DNA from: NCEH01 sp043195095
GTDB taxonomy: Bacteria; Pseudomonadota; Alphaproteobacteria; Rhizobiales; Xanthobacteraceae
NCBI RefSeq assembly: GCF_043195095.1
Contig: NZ_JBAFWN010000014.1
DNA: 64,000 bases
Reading direction: 5' to 3' (one strand)
The position numbers were made by a program, and so were the translations under genes. This document shows, one piece after another, positions 47,002 to 54,934 of this stretch (the first letter of the stretch is position 1; the number at the start of each line of letters is the position of its first letter). The notes beneath the pieces are model-generated. The model was not told the origin of the DNA, did no database searches, and saw only the letters and a list, made by a program, of their open reading frames with translations.

Positions 47002-47010
47002 GGCGCGCTC

Positions 47011-47808
47011 TCAGCCCCGTTCGTCGATCTGGCGCGACAGGATCGCCGAGAACTCGTCGGCGAAGCCTTCGAGACGCTGCGCTTGCCGGCCCGCCTGGGA
47101 AATGAACTTGTTGTAGAAAATGGTCGCGGGAATGGCCGCAACGAGGCCCATCGCTGTCGCGAACAAGGCTTCCGCGATGCCCGGCGCCACAACCGCAAGG
47201 CTCGTGTTCTTCGAGGCGGCGATGGATTGGAACGAGGTCATGATGCCCCACACCGTGCCGAACAGGCCGATGAAGGGGCCGGCGGAGCCCACCGTCGCCA
47301 GCACCAGCAGCCGGTTTTCCAACCGCTCCATCTCGCGGGCGATGGTCACGTCCATCACCTTCTCGATGCGCTGATTGAGCCCGGCGAAGGAGCGCGCGCC
47401 GCCCTCATAGGTGCGCTTCCACTCCCGCATGGCCGCGACGAAGATCGCCGCCATGGCATGATTGGGGCGCCCGGCGAGCGAGCGATAGAGGTCCTCCAGG
47501 CTCTGGCCGGACCAGAACGCCTGCTCGAACGTGTCCATGGCGCGGCGGTTGCGGCCGAACGCCAATGTCTTGTCGATGATGATCGCCCACACCCACACCG
47601 ACGCCGCGACCAGGCCGAGCATGACCAGCTTGACCACGATATGCGCCTGCATGAACAGGCTGATCAGTGAGATGTTCACGCTCGGCGCATCGAGCGCGCC
47701 GCTCGCCACGGGGGCCGCCAGGGGCGGGGCATTGCCCGTTCCCTGGGCCAGAGCGGTGGCACAGGACAGGGCCAGCAGCGCCGCCGTCGCAAGGAGGAGC
47801 CGCTTCAT
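47011..47808 (-). CDS. tolQ: Tol-Pal motor subunit TolQ (ExbB/MotA family)
   Basis: About 265 residues. A signal-like N-terminal segment (MKRLLLATAALLALSCATALAQ) precedes the canonical TolQ start. Three membrane helices follow, with the family region LLVLATVGSAGPFIGLFGTVWGIMTSF and GIAEALFATAMGLVAAIPATIFYNKF. The frame opens at a GTG (47817); the ATG at 47808 is chosen. The extra hydrophobic N-terminus is longer than in E. coli TolQ. It is the first tol gene, downstream of ybgC. Confidence 0.94.
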   Translation of the reverse strand: MKRLLLATAALLALSCATALAQGTGNAPPLAAPVASGALDAPSVNISLISLFMQAHIVVKLVMLGLVAASVWVWAIIIDKTLAFGRNRRAMDTFEQAFWSGQSLEDLYRSLAGRPNHAMAAIFVAAMREWKRTYEGGARSFAGLNQRIEKVMDVTIAREMERLENRLLVLATVGSAGPFIGLFGTVWGIMTSFQSIAASKNTSLAVVAPGIAEALFATAMGLVAAIPATIFYNKFISQAGRQAQRLEGFADEFSAILSRQIDERG

Positions 47809-48031
47809 CGGCCGCACCGCGCGTTCTCGCCAGACATCATCTCATATCCTCGGCTTCGCACCGCGTTGCAGCGCGAGTTGCAACGCATGCGCCTGCAGCT
47901 TCCGTTTTGAAGAGTGCGGGTTCTTTGACCGGCGGACTCTGTCCAAACTTTGACCGCGCTGGATTTTCGCCGCGTCGCAGCAGTTCGCGCGACGCTGCGA
48001 CAGAGAACACACGATCATGCTTAAGGAAGCG

Positions 48032-48559
48032 TTAGCGCGGCGCTGCGCCGTCCTGCGCCGCGCGCTCCGCATCGGCGAGCGTCGCCAGGCGCAGGGCATC
48101 GGGAATACGGCGCGCGCGCCCTTGGGAAACAAAGGCCACGCGCACATTGGCGGAGACCAGGAGTTCGCCGTTCCGCCGCACGCTCTGGCCGAGCATGATG
48201 GAGGCGCCGGCGACCTCCTTGGACAGGGTCACCACCTCCAGCACATCGTCGATGCGGGCAGGTTTGAGAAAATCGAGCTGCATGGAACGCACGACGAAGT
48301 GAAAACCGGGCGCTTCGGCCGCAGCCTCGGCGAACAAGGCGCCCTGCGCGACCCCCAGGAGGCGGATGTAGTCGGAGCGGCCGCGCTCCATGAACTTCAG
48401 ATAATTGGCGTGGTAGACGATGCCGGAGAAATCGGTGTCCTCGTAATAGACCCGCAGGGCCAGCGCATGGCCGCCGGGAATGAGGCGCCCCGAGAGATGG
48501 GGGTGCGTCTCCAGTTCGCCCGGTGCCGTCGCGCGTTCGCCGCTGATGTCGTTCTTCAT
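48032..48559 (-). CDS. ybgC: Tol-Pal-associated acyl-CoA thioesterase YbgC
   Basis: Hotdog-fold thioesterase of 175 residues. The catalytic signature is RVYYEDTDFSGIVYHANYLKFMERGRSDYIR, matching the YbgC/4HBT Asp-containing motif. It hydrolyses short acyl-CoAs or acts on phospholipid metabolism with the Tol system. The first 25 residues or so are an extension. A GAGAGAGG site precedes the ATG. It precedes tolQ, separated by 223 bases. Confidence 0.94.
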   Translation of the reverse strand: MKNDISGERATAPGELETHPHLSGRLIPGGHALALRVYYEDTDFSGIVYHANYLKFMERGRSDYIRLLGVAQGALFAEAAAEAPGFHFVVRSMQLDFLKPARIDDVLEVVTLSKEVAGASIMLGQSVRRNGELLVSANVRVAFVSQGRARRIPDALRLATLADAERAAQDGAAPR

Positions 48560-48627
48560 GCCGCCTCTCTCGCCGTTGCGCCCGTCAGCCCTTGCGCCCC
48601 ACGGCCTGCGCGGGACGGCGACAAGAC

Positions 48628-49662
48628 CTACTCTTCCTCGTCGAACAGAGGCAAGGCGGAGGATGGTCGCTGCGGCTCCGGCAGGCCGAGATGGCGATAG
48701 GCTCCGGAGGTGAGCATGCGGCCGCGCGGGGTGCGCTGGATGAAGCCCTTCTGCACCAGGAACGGCTCGACGATCTCCTCGATGGCATCGCGCGGCTCCG
48801 AGAGCGCCGCCGCCAGTGTATCCACCCCCACCGGCCCGCCGGCGTAGAACTCGGCGATCACGTTGAGATAGCGACGGTCCATGGCATCGAGGCCCGCGCT
48901 GTCCACCTCCAGCGCGGAGAGGGCGCGATCGGCGATGGCGCGGTCGATGGTCTCCACCTCCGCCACCAAGGCAAAATCGCGCACCCGCCGCAGCAGGCGG
49001 CCGGCGATGCGGGGCGTGCCGCGCGCCCGCATGGCGATCTCCCGCGCCCCGTCCGCCGCAATCCCGATGCCGAACACCCGCGCGCCGCGCGTAACGATGA
49101 ATTCCAGTTCCTCGACCGTATAGAAGCCGAGCCGCACGGGAATGCCGAACCGGTCGCGCAGCGGCGTGGTCAGCAGGCCGGAGCGGGTGGTTGCGCCCAC
49201 CAGGGTGAATTTTGGCAGCGAGATCTTCACCGAGCGCGCCGCCGGCCCCTCGCCGATGACGAGGTCCAGCTCATAATCCTCCATGGCGGGATAGAGGATT
49301 TCCTCCACCGCCGGGGACAGGCGGTGAATCTCGTCGATGAACAGGACGTCGCGCTCCTCCAGATTGGTGAGGATGGCCGCGAGATCCCCCGCCTTGGCGA
49401 TCACCGGGCCGGAGGTGGAGCGGAAGCCGACGCCCATTTCCCGCGCCATGATCTGCGCGAGCGTGGTCTTGCCCAGGCCCGGCGGGCCGACGAACAGAAC
49501 GTGGTCCAGCGCCTCCTGCCGGACGCGCGCGGCCTTGATGAAGATTTCCAGGTTCGCCCGCGCCTGCGCCTGGCCGACGAAATCGGCGAGCCGCTGCGGC
49601 CGCAGCGTCGTATCGGCGGTATCGTCGTCGCGCTTTTCCGGCGTGAGAAGGCGTGGGTTCAT
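48628..49662 (-). CDS. ruvB: Holliday-junction branch-migration helicase RuvB
   Basis: AAA+ motor of 344 residues that drives branch migration with RuvA. Motifs are the start LRPQRLADFVGQAQARANLEIFI, Walker A GPPGLGKTTLAQI, Walker B VLFIDEIHRLSPAVEEILYPAMEDY, sensor-1 VGATTRSGLLTTPLRDRFGI, and the C-terminal winged helix with GFIQRTPRGRML. The ATG at 49662 with AAGG upstream is preferred; an ATG at 49677 is also in frame. It follows ruvA and precedes ybgC. Confidence 0.97.
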   Translation of the reverse strand: MNPRLLTPEKRDDDTADTTLRPQRLADFVGQAQARANLEIFIKAARVRQEALDHVLFVGPPGLGKTTLAQIMAREMGVGFRSTSGPVIAKAGDLAAILTNLEERDVLFIDEIHRLSPAVEEILYPAMEDYELDLVIGEGPAARSVKISLPKFTLVGATTRSGLLTTPLRDRFGIPVRLGFYTVEELEFIVTRGARVFGIGIAADGAREIAMRARGTPRIAGRLLRRVRDFALVAEVETIDRAIADRALSALEVDSAGLDAMDRRYLNVIAEFYAGGPVGVDTLAAALSEPRDAIEEIVEPFLVQKGFIQRTPRGRMLTSGAYRHLGLPEPQRPSSALPLFDEEE

Positions 49663-49720
49663 GGGGCCTTGTGCCATCGCGAAGAGGCGAAATCTAGCAG
49701 GTCACGGCGGCCGGCGGGGA

Positions 49721-50338
49721 TCATTTCGCCAGCTCGCGCAATCCCAGCCGGATCAAGGTCTCCGTCGTCGCCCCCTCCCCCGCCCCGCGCGCGGCGGCGG
49801 CGATGGCGGCGGAGGCCTGGGGCGGCCCGTAGCCGAGGTTGGTCAAAGCCGAGATCGCATCCGCCACCGGCGCCGGCACACGGTCCGCCGCCATCTCGCC
49901 GGCAAGCTGGGCGAGCGCGGGATCGACGCCGGAGAGCGCGGGTGTCTTGTCCTTCAGCTCGGTCACGATGCGCGTCGCCACCCGCGGGCCGACGCCGGGT
50001 GCGCGCGCCACGGTGGCCTTGTCGCCCAGCGCGATCGCCTGCGCCAGCTCGGCGGGGCGCAAGGTGGAGAGTACCGCCAGCGCGGTCTTGGTGCCGATGC
50101 CCTGCACGCCCTGCAGCAGGCGGAACCATTCGCGCTCCGCCTCGCTGACGAAGCCGAACAGGCGGATCTGGTCCTCCCGCACGAAGGTCTCGATGAACAG
50201 CACCGCCGCCTCCCCCGCCTGCGGCAGGCCCTGGAGCGTGCGCGTCGAGGCATGGACGAGATAGCCGACGCCATGCACATCGAGGATCACATGGTCCTCG
50301 CCATAGCTGTCGATGACGCCCTTAAGCTTGCCGATCAT
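49721..50338 (-). CDS. ruvA: Holliday-junction-binding protein RuvA
   Basis: 205 residues. The N-terminal OB fold (MIGKLKGVIDSYGEDHVILDVHGVGYLVHAS) and two helix-hairpin-helix motifs (LLQGVQGIGTKTALAVLSTL; VARAPGVGPRVATRIVTELKDK) bind the four-way junction. The C-terminal domain (ISALTNLGYGPPQASAAI) contacts RuvB. A GAAGG site precedes the ATG. It lies 58 bases upstream of ruvB. Confidence 0.97.
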   Translation of the reverse strand: MIGKLKGVIDSYGEDHVILDVHGVGYLVHASTRTLQGLPQAGEAAVLFIETFVREDQIRLFGFVSEAEREWFRLLQGVQGIGTKTALAVLSTLRPAELAQAIALGDKATVARAPGVGPRVATRIVTELKDKTPALSGVDPALAQLAGEMAADRVPAPVADAISALTNLGYGPPQASAAIAAAARGAGEGATTETLIRLGLRELAK

Positions 50339-50348
50339 GTTGAGGCCT

Positions 50349-50792
50349 TCACGCGCCGGTGCCGCTCAGCGACGCCCAGAGAAAAACGAAGGTAGCCACG
50401 ACGCCGAGGCCGGTGCGGACCATGTGCAATTGCCCCCAGCAGGCGATCTGATGCGCGCTTTCCGCTCCGGCAAGAGCTTCCTCGGTGGCGAGGAGCCGGC
50501 GGTTGGTGGGCATGATGGCGATAAGCGTGAAGGGCCAGTTCGCCAGCATCAGCACGGCGCCCGCCATCCAGCGCCACTGGCCCGACATGGCGAAGGCGAC
50601 CGCGCCAAGCCCGAAGCCGAGCAGGGCCAGGCTCGCCTGCATGGCGAAGCCGCGCGCATAGGCCGGTTTCCATTGGCGCAATTGCGCCGCCGGATCGAGC
50701 TGCGCCCGCGCCGGCTGCTCGGCGACATTGATATAAAAGGCGGCGCCGGCAAACAGCGCCGCATCCACCAAAGCCAGCTGCCCCCAGATCAT
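50349..50792 (-). CDS. DUF1772-like integral membrane protein
   Basis: About 147 residues with four hydrophobic helices, resembling DUF1772/anthrone-oxygenase-like proteins: MIWGQLALVDAALFAGAAFYINVAEQPAR, WKPAYARGFAMQASLALLGF, NWPFTLIAIMPTNRRLL and HMVRTGLGVVATFVFLWASL. The N-x-P-x-T-x-x-I-x-P-T-N-R pattern is family-like. The ATG at 50792, with AGGGGGA upstream, is better than 50807. It is inserted between ruvC and ruvA in the same direction and likely cotranscribed. Function unknown. Confidence 0.82.
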   Translation of the reverse strand: MIWGQLALVDAALFAGAAFYINVAEQPARAQLDPAAQLRQWKPAYARGFAMQASLALLGFGLGAVAFAMSGQWRWMAGAVLMLANWPFTLIAIMPTNRRLLATEEALAGAESAHQIACWGQLHMVRTGLGVVATFVFLWASLSGTGA

Positions 50793-50840
50793 GCCATCCC
50801 CCTGCATCGCCGCCCTGCGAGCCCCCCGGCTTGCACCACT

Positions 50841-51350
50841 CTACAGCGCCGCGCGCCGCAGCGCAGCGGCGCCGCGATGATGGGCATGGGTGATCGCGAC
50901 CGCCAGGGCGTCGGCGGCGTCTTCGGTCTGGGGCGTCGCCTTGGGCAGCAGCACGCCGATCATCATGCGGATCTGCGCCTTTTCGGCCCGGCCGGCACCA
51001 ACCACGGTCTTCTTCACCAGCAGTGCGGCATATTCGGCCACCTCCACGCCGGCCTGGGCGGGCGCGAGCATCACCACGCCGCGCGCCTGCCCGAGCTTGA
51101 GGGTGGAGGCGGGATTCATGTTCACGAAGGTCTCTTCCACCGCCGCTTCGTCGGGCGCATGGGTGGCCACGACGGCACATAATTCCCGGTAGAGCGTCGC
51201 CAGCCGAACGGCCATCGCCGCCCCCTCGGGCGGCAGGATGGTGCCGCAGGCAATAAACGAGAGGCGGGAGCCTTCGGCCTCGATGACGCCCCAGCCGGTC
51301 CGGCGCAGGCCCGGATCGAGCCCGAGGATGCGAATCGCATGCTGTTTCAT
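50841..51350 (-). CDS. ruvC: Holliday-junction resolvase RuvC
   Basis: Endonuclease of 169 residues that cuts Holliday junctions held by RuvAB. RNase-H-fold motifs are ILGLDPGLRRTGWGVIE (first catalytic Asp), AAVEETFVNMNPASTLKLGQARG (Glu), and EDAADALAVAITHAH (last two Asp). The ATG at 51350 gives the standard N-terminus; the open frame to 51434 is upstream noise. It is the first gene of the ruv operon. Confidence 0.97.
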   Translation of the reverse strand: MKQHAIRILGLDPGLRRTGWGVIEAEGSRLSFIACGTILPPEGAAMAVRLATLYRELCAVVATHAPDEAAVEETFVNMNPASTLKLGQARGVVMLAPAQAGVEVAEYAALLVKKTVVGAGRAEKAQIRMMIGVLLPKATPQTEDAADALAVAITHAHHRGAAALRRAAL

Positions 51351-51501
51351 GCGCTCACCATGCGCGGGACGCGCCCGCGCCGCGAGAGGGATCGCGTCCA
51401 AGGCAGCGGGGCCGAGGGTCAGGCCCTGCTTCACGCAAGGGCGACAGCGCGGCGCCGACCTTCAAAGGCCGGCGCCCGGACGGATTCATGCCGGCCCAGC
51501 C

Positions 51502-53958
51502 CTAGCCGCTGGTTTTGGCGGAGACCGTGCGCGGCGCCGCCTCGTCGGGAGATGCCTGGTTCCATTCCGGCTTGCTGGCGGTGGTATTGGCCGCCTCGTC
51601 GACAACGCCGGGCGTGAAGGCGATCACGGCGGCCTGCGCGCGCCGCAGGGTTTCCGCATCGGCCCGGGCGACGATGTCGTCGCGCTTGCGGGCGCTTTCC
51701 GAATCGCCCTGGTTCGCGGCGAGGGCAAACCATTTCCAAGCCTCGCCGAGGTCCGGCGCGCCGCCGAGGCCGCGCGAATAGATCACGCCGAGATTGTGCT
51801 GGCTGTCGCGCAGGCCGAGATCCGCCGCCATGCGGAACCAGCGGATGGCCGCCGGCCAATCGGATTTTCCGTCCACGCCCTCCGAGGCCAGCACGCCGAG
51901 ATTGTGCATGGCCCGCAGGTTTCCGCGCTCCGCGGCCCAGCTATAGAGGGCGCGTGCCTGCTCGACGTCGCGATTGGTATATTCGTAGAGGCTGCCAAGC
52001 TGGTAGGCGGCGGGAACCGAGCCTTTTGAGACCGCGTAGGACAGCCATTTCACCCCGTTCACCGGGTTCATGTCCGTGCCTTTGCCGTCCACATAGCGCA
52101 TGCCCACCTCATAGGCGGCGGCCGGATTGCCAGCGAGAGCTGCGGTGCGCAATGCGGGCGCGCCCACCGGCGGCGGCAGATCGCCGAGTGCCGGCGCATT
52201 GACTGGCGGCGGCGCCTTGGCGACAGCGGGTGGAGCGGCCGAGGCAGTGCGCGGGCCGGTTTCCGTCGCGCGCGCTTCCAGGCCTTGCGCGATCTGCGAG
52301 AAGGAGCCGGAGACCGTCACCCCCATGGCGTGCGCGAAGCGTGCGATAGGGCCGGACAGCTGCGCGGCGCCGAGGATTACGATGCCGAGGGCGGCGGCGG
52401 CGATCGCCACGCGCCCGGCGGGGGGAATGCCCGGACGCTTGCGATTCGCGGCGGCGCGCTTGCGCGAGGTGCGGCGGGCGAGCCGAATGGCGCGATCCTC
52501 TCGGCGGGCGAACAGCGACGTCTTCTCGACCACCGGGCGGCGGGTCGAAGCAAGGCGCGGCTCGGCCTTGCCCGGTCCGCTTTCGGCGAAGGGCGCCGGA
52601 TCCGCGTCCAGCCCCGCGTCGCCGGCAAAATGATGTGGCCTCAGATCGGCGAAATCCGCCTCGTCGAGAGCGCCGTCGAACACCGGGCGGGCGCCATCAA
52701 AGCGATGCGGTTCCATATCCGCGGCGCGGTCCGCAGCGGGGGCGCGGTCGAAATGGGGACGGTCGACATCGGCGCGGTACAGATCGGCGCCGTCGAGGCC
52801 TGGGTCCGCCGCACGATAGGGCGGGCGCACCATTTCCTGATCGGCCAGGTCGCGCAGGCCCAATTCCGCCTCGGCGGCGAAGAAGTCCCGGGTGCGACGT
52901 TCGAAATCCTGCTGGCGTGCCTCCAGGGCCGCGAGGCCGCGCTTCAGGCCGATCACGGCCGGGGCGTCGTCGCGGGCCGAAAGACGCATCGCCACGGCCT
53001 GCACCGCCTCGGCGGAAACATCGGCGGAGGCGCTGCGGAACCGCTCCAGCTCCAGCGTCAAGGCCTGCAGATGGGCTTCGATGCCATCGAGCCGCGCCTG
53101 CTGCTCGGCGCTGATCTGAACCCGTTCGGCAAGCACCGCCACATGGCGCTCCAGGGCCTCGGCGAGGGGTTGAAGGGTTTCCGCCTGCGGCTCGCCCTTT
53201 TCCTCTAGGCGCTCCAGCAGCAGCGCGACCTTCTCCGCCAGCGTGGCGGCGCCGCCGACGGCGCCCACCTGCTCCGACAGGTCGGTGAGGCGGGCGGTCA
53301 GGTCCGCGAGCTGCTCCTGAATCGCCGCGCCGGTCGAATCGGTAGCGGGTGCTTCGTCCAGCCGGGCGATCAGGTCGCGCGTGGACCGCTCCATCGCGGC
53401 GCCCGTGACGGCGATGCGCTGGACCACATCCTCGCCGACCCGCATGAGATCCGCGCGGGACGCGGCGCCGAGCCCAGCGAGCGCGCCGCCCTCTTCCAGG
53501 GCGTGCGCCACCAGGTCCTTCAGTTCCGCGATCTGCGCCTGAAGCCGCTCCAGGGCCTGCGGCTCCACCGCCCGGCTGTTGAGCAGGTCCACCTTGCGGC
53601 TCAATCCCTCCATGGCGGCAGAGAGCCCGTCCCGGCCCTCGCCATCGGAGAAAATGCCGAGGCACAGCTTGATATCATTGAGATCGGCCGCGAGTCGGGC
53701 CGGCTCGATGGCCTGCACCTCGCTCATCTGTCCGTGCAGATGGGTCAGGGCGCGGCCGATTTCCCGGACCGCCGCGCGGGGCGCGGTTTCTCGCAGATCC
53801 TCCCGCAGCCGTTCCACCTCGGTGCGCAGGCTCTCTATGGCCGAAGGGGCGAAGAGATCGTGCGCGCCTTCGATTCGCCGGCGCAGATCGCCGACGGGAT
53901 CTGGCTCGGGCGCCGGATCGACACGGAACTTTCGGGCGGCTGATTCCATACGGTCCAT
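51502..53958 (-). CDS. PodJ-like coiled-coil protein with one TM helix and SEL1 repeats
   Basis: 818 residues. A long N-terminal region rich in Ala, Glu, Arg and Leu heptads (ESLRTEVERLREDLRE; LERLQAQIAELKDLVAHALEE) forms coiled coils. A charged linker follows, then one membrane helix (GRVAIAAAALGIVILGAAQL, about 510-532) and periplasmic SEL1/TPR repeats (AAYEVGMRYVDGKG; AAYQLGSLYEYTN; AMHNLGVLASEGV; SQHNLGVIYSRGLGG). This matches polarity factor PodJ, although no peptidoglycan-binding domain follows. The ATG at 53958 has a strong AGGAGG. It separates ruvC from yebC, which are usually close. Confidence 0.82.
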   Translation of the reverse strand: MDRMESAARKFRVDPAPEPDPVGDLRRRIEGAHDLFAPSAIESLRTEVERLREDLRETAPRAAVREIGRALTHLHGQMSEVQAIEPARLAADLNDIKLCLGIFSDGEGRDGLSAAMEGLSRKVDLLNSRAVEPQALERLQAQIAELKDLVAHALEEGGALAGLGAASRADLMRVGEDVVQRIAVTGAAMERSTRDLIARLDEAPATDSTGAAIQEQLADLTARLTDLSEQVGAVGGAATLAEKVALLLERLEEKGEPQAETLQPLAEALERHVAVLAERVQISAEQQARLDGIEAHLQALTLELERFRSASADVSAEAVQAVAMRLSARDDAPAVIGLKRGLAALEARQQDFERRTRDFFAAEAELGLRDLADQEMVRPPYRAADPGLDGADLYRADVDRPHFDRAPAADRAADMEPHRFDGARPVFDGALDEADFADLRPHHFAGDAGLDADPAPFAESGPGKAEPRLASTRRPVVEKTSLFARREDRAIRLARRTSRKRAAANRKRPGIPPAGRVAIAAAALGIVILGAAQLSGPIARFAHAMGVTVSGSFSQIAQGLEARATETGPRTASAAPPAVAKAPPPVNAPALGDLPPPVGAPALRTAALAGNPAAAYEVGMRYVDGKGTDMNPVNGVKWLSYAVSKGSVPAAYQLGSLYEYTNRDVEQARALYSWAAERGNLRAMHNLGVLASEGVDGKSDWPAAIRWFRMAADLGLRDSQHNLGVIYSRGLGGAPDLGEAWKWFALAANQGDSESARKRDDIVARADAETLRRAQAAVIAFTPGVVDEAANTTASKPEWNQASPDEAAPRTVSAKTSG

Positions 53959-54291
53959 GCCCGCCTCCTGCGGCTGGGATGGGGCGATGCGAAGCGCAAC
54001 GCCGGGACAAGAAGTTCCGAATCTTTGACGTGGTTTGGTAAACGGTGAGTTAAAGCCCGATTTTGCAGGGATTTGGCGTCGGAAGTAACGGTTACTTTCC
54101 CTAAGGGAGCCTGCAACCTTCTCCCTGCGTGAGCCCGTGTTCCCTATGTTCGCACAAGGGTCGAGGGCGCCGGTCACATCGCGGTACGCCGGATGTCGGT
54201 TTGTCCTTCGGTCTCAAATCACCTTGCAGGCCTTGGTCGTAGACTGGCGCGATTGCCGTCCTCGATCGCGACCACCTTCAGGAGAGTGTGC
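53959..54291. promoter_or_regulatory. Divergent promoter region, PodJ-like gene and MerR gene
   Basis: 333 bases with no supported gene. A TTGACG hexamer near 54025 could be a -35 element for the rightward gene, but no good -10 lies at the right distance. No MerR-type dyad was recognised. Confidence 0.45.
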
Positions 54292-54705
54292 ATGGACGCA
54301 AACGGTTTCGAAATTCGCGAGAACATCGCGCATACCGATCGGGCCTTCGGGGCCGCCAATGTCTTCACCATCGGCGATCTGTCGCGCGAATTCGGTGTTA
54401 CCTTGCGCGCGTTGCGCTTCTACGAGGACAAGGGCCTGCTGAGCCCGCGTCGCGAAGGACTTGCGCGGCTCTATTCCGCGACCGACCGTGACCGTCTCTC
54501 GGTGATCCTCAAGGGGAAGCGCCTCGGCTTCACGCTTGCCGAAATCCGTTCGCTCGTGGCGGCGCATGAGGGACAGAGCGTGCAGGATCTCGCCCTCACG
54601 CGCGACCGCTGCCTGACCCAGCTGACCCAGCTCGAGCGCCAGCGCGCCGAGATCGAGGCCGCCATCACCGAATTGCGCGAGACCGCAGACCGGCTTGCGG
54701 CCTGA
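54292..54705 (+). CDS. MerR-family transcriptional regulator
   Basis: 137 residues with a MerR winged helix (FTIGDLSREFGVTLRALRFYEDKGLLSPRREGLARLYSATDRDRLSVILKGKRLGFTLAEI) and a C-terminal dimerisation coil (LTQLERQRAEIEAAITELRETADRL). No cysteine cluster for metal sensing is present. The ATG at 54292 follows AGGAGA. Close relatives in alphaproteobacteria occur as single conserved genes. The targets are unknown; the divergent PodJ-like gene is one possibility. Confidence 0.92.
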   Translation: MDANGFEIRENIAHTDRAFGAANVFTIGDLSREFGVTLRALRFYEDKGLLSPRREGLARLYSATDRDRLSVILKGKRLGFTLAEIRSLVAAHEGQSVQDLALTRDRCLTQLTQLERQRAEIEAAITELRETADRLAA

Positions 54706-54934
54706 TCTTACCACCGACGCGTGATCCGCCCTTTCCGGCGGCGCGTGTGTGCTTCGGATCAAGGCGGGACAACGGGTCCCGCCTCGAACCCTGCAGGATC
54801 GCGCGGCATTCCGCGCCCCGATCTCCAACACCTTCCTGGCGGCAAGCGCCGTGCGATCGCGTATCGCCACGTGAAGCGTTTGTTGAAGCGTCGCTGGGAT
54901 GATCTGCCCTTGAGCCAGGCGTGATCCAGGCGGG

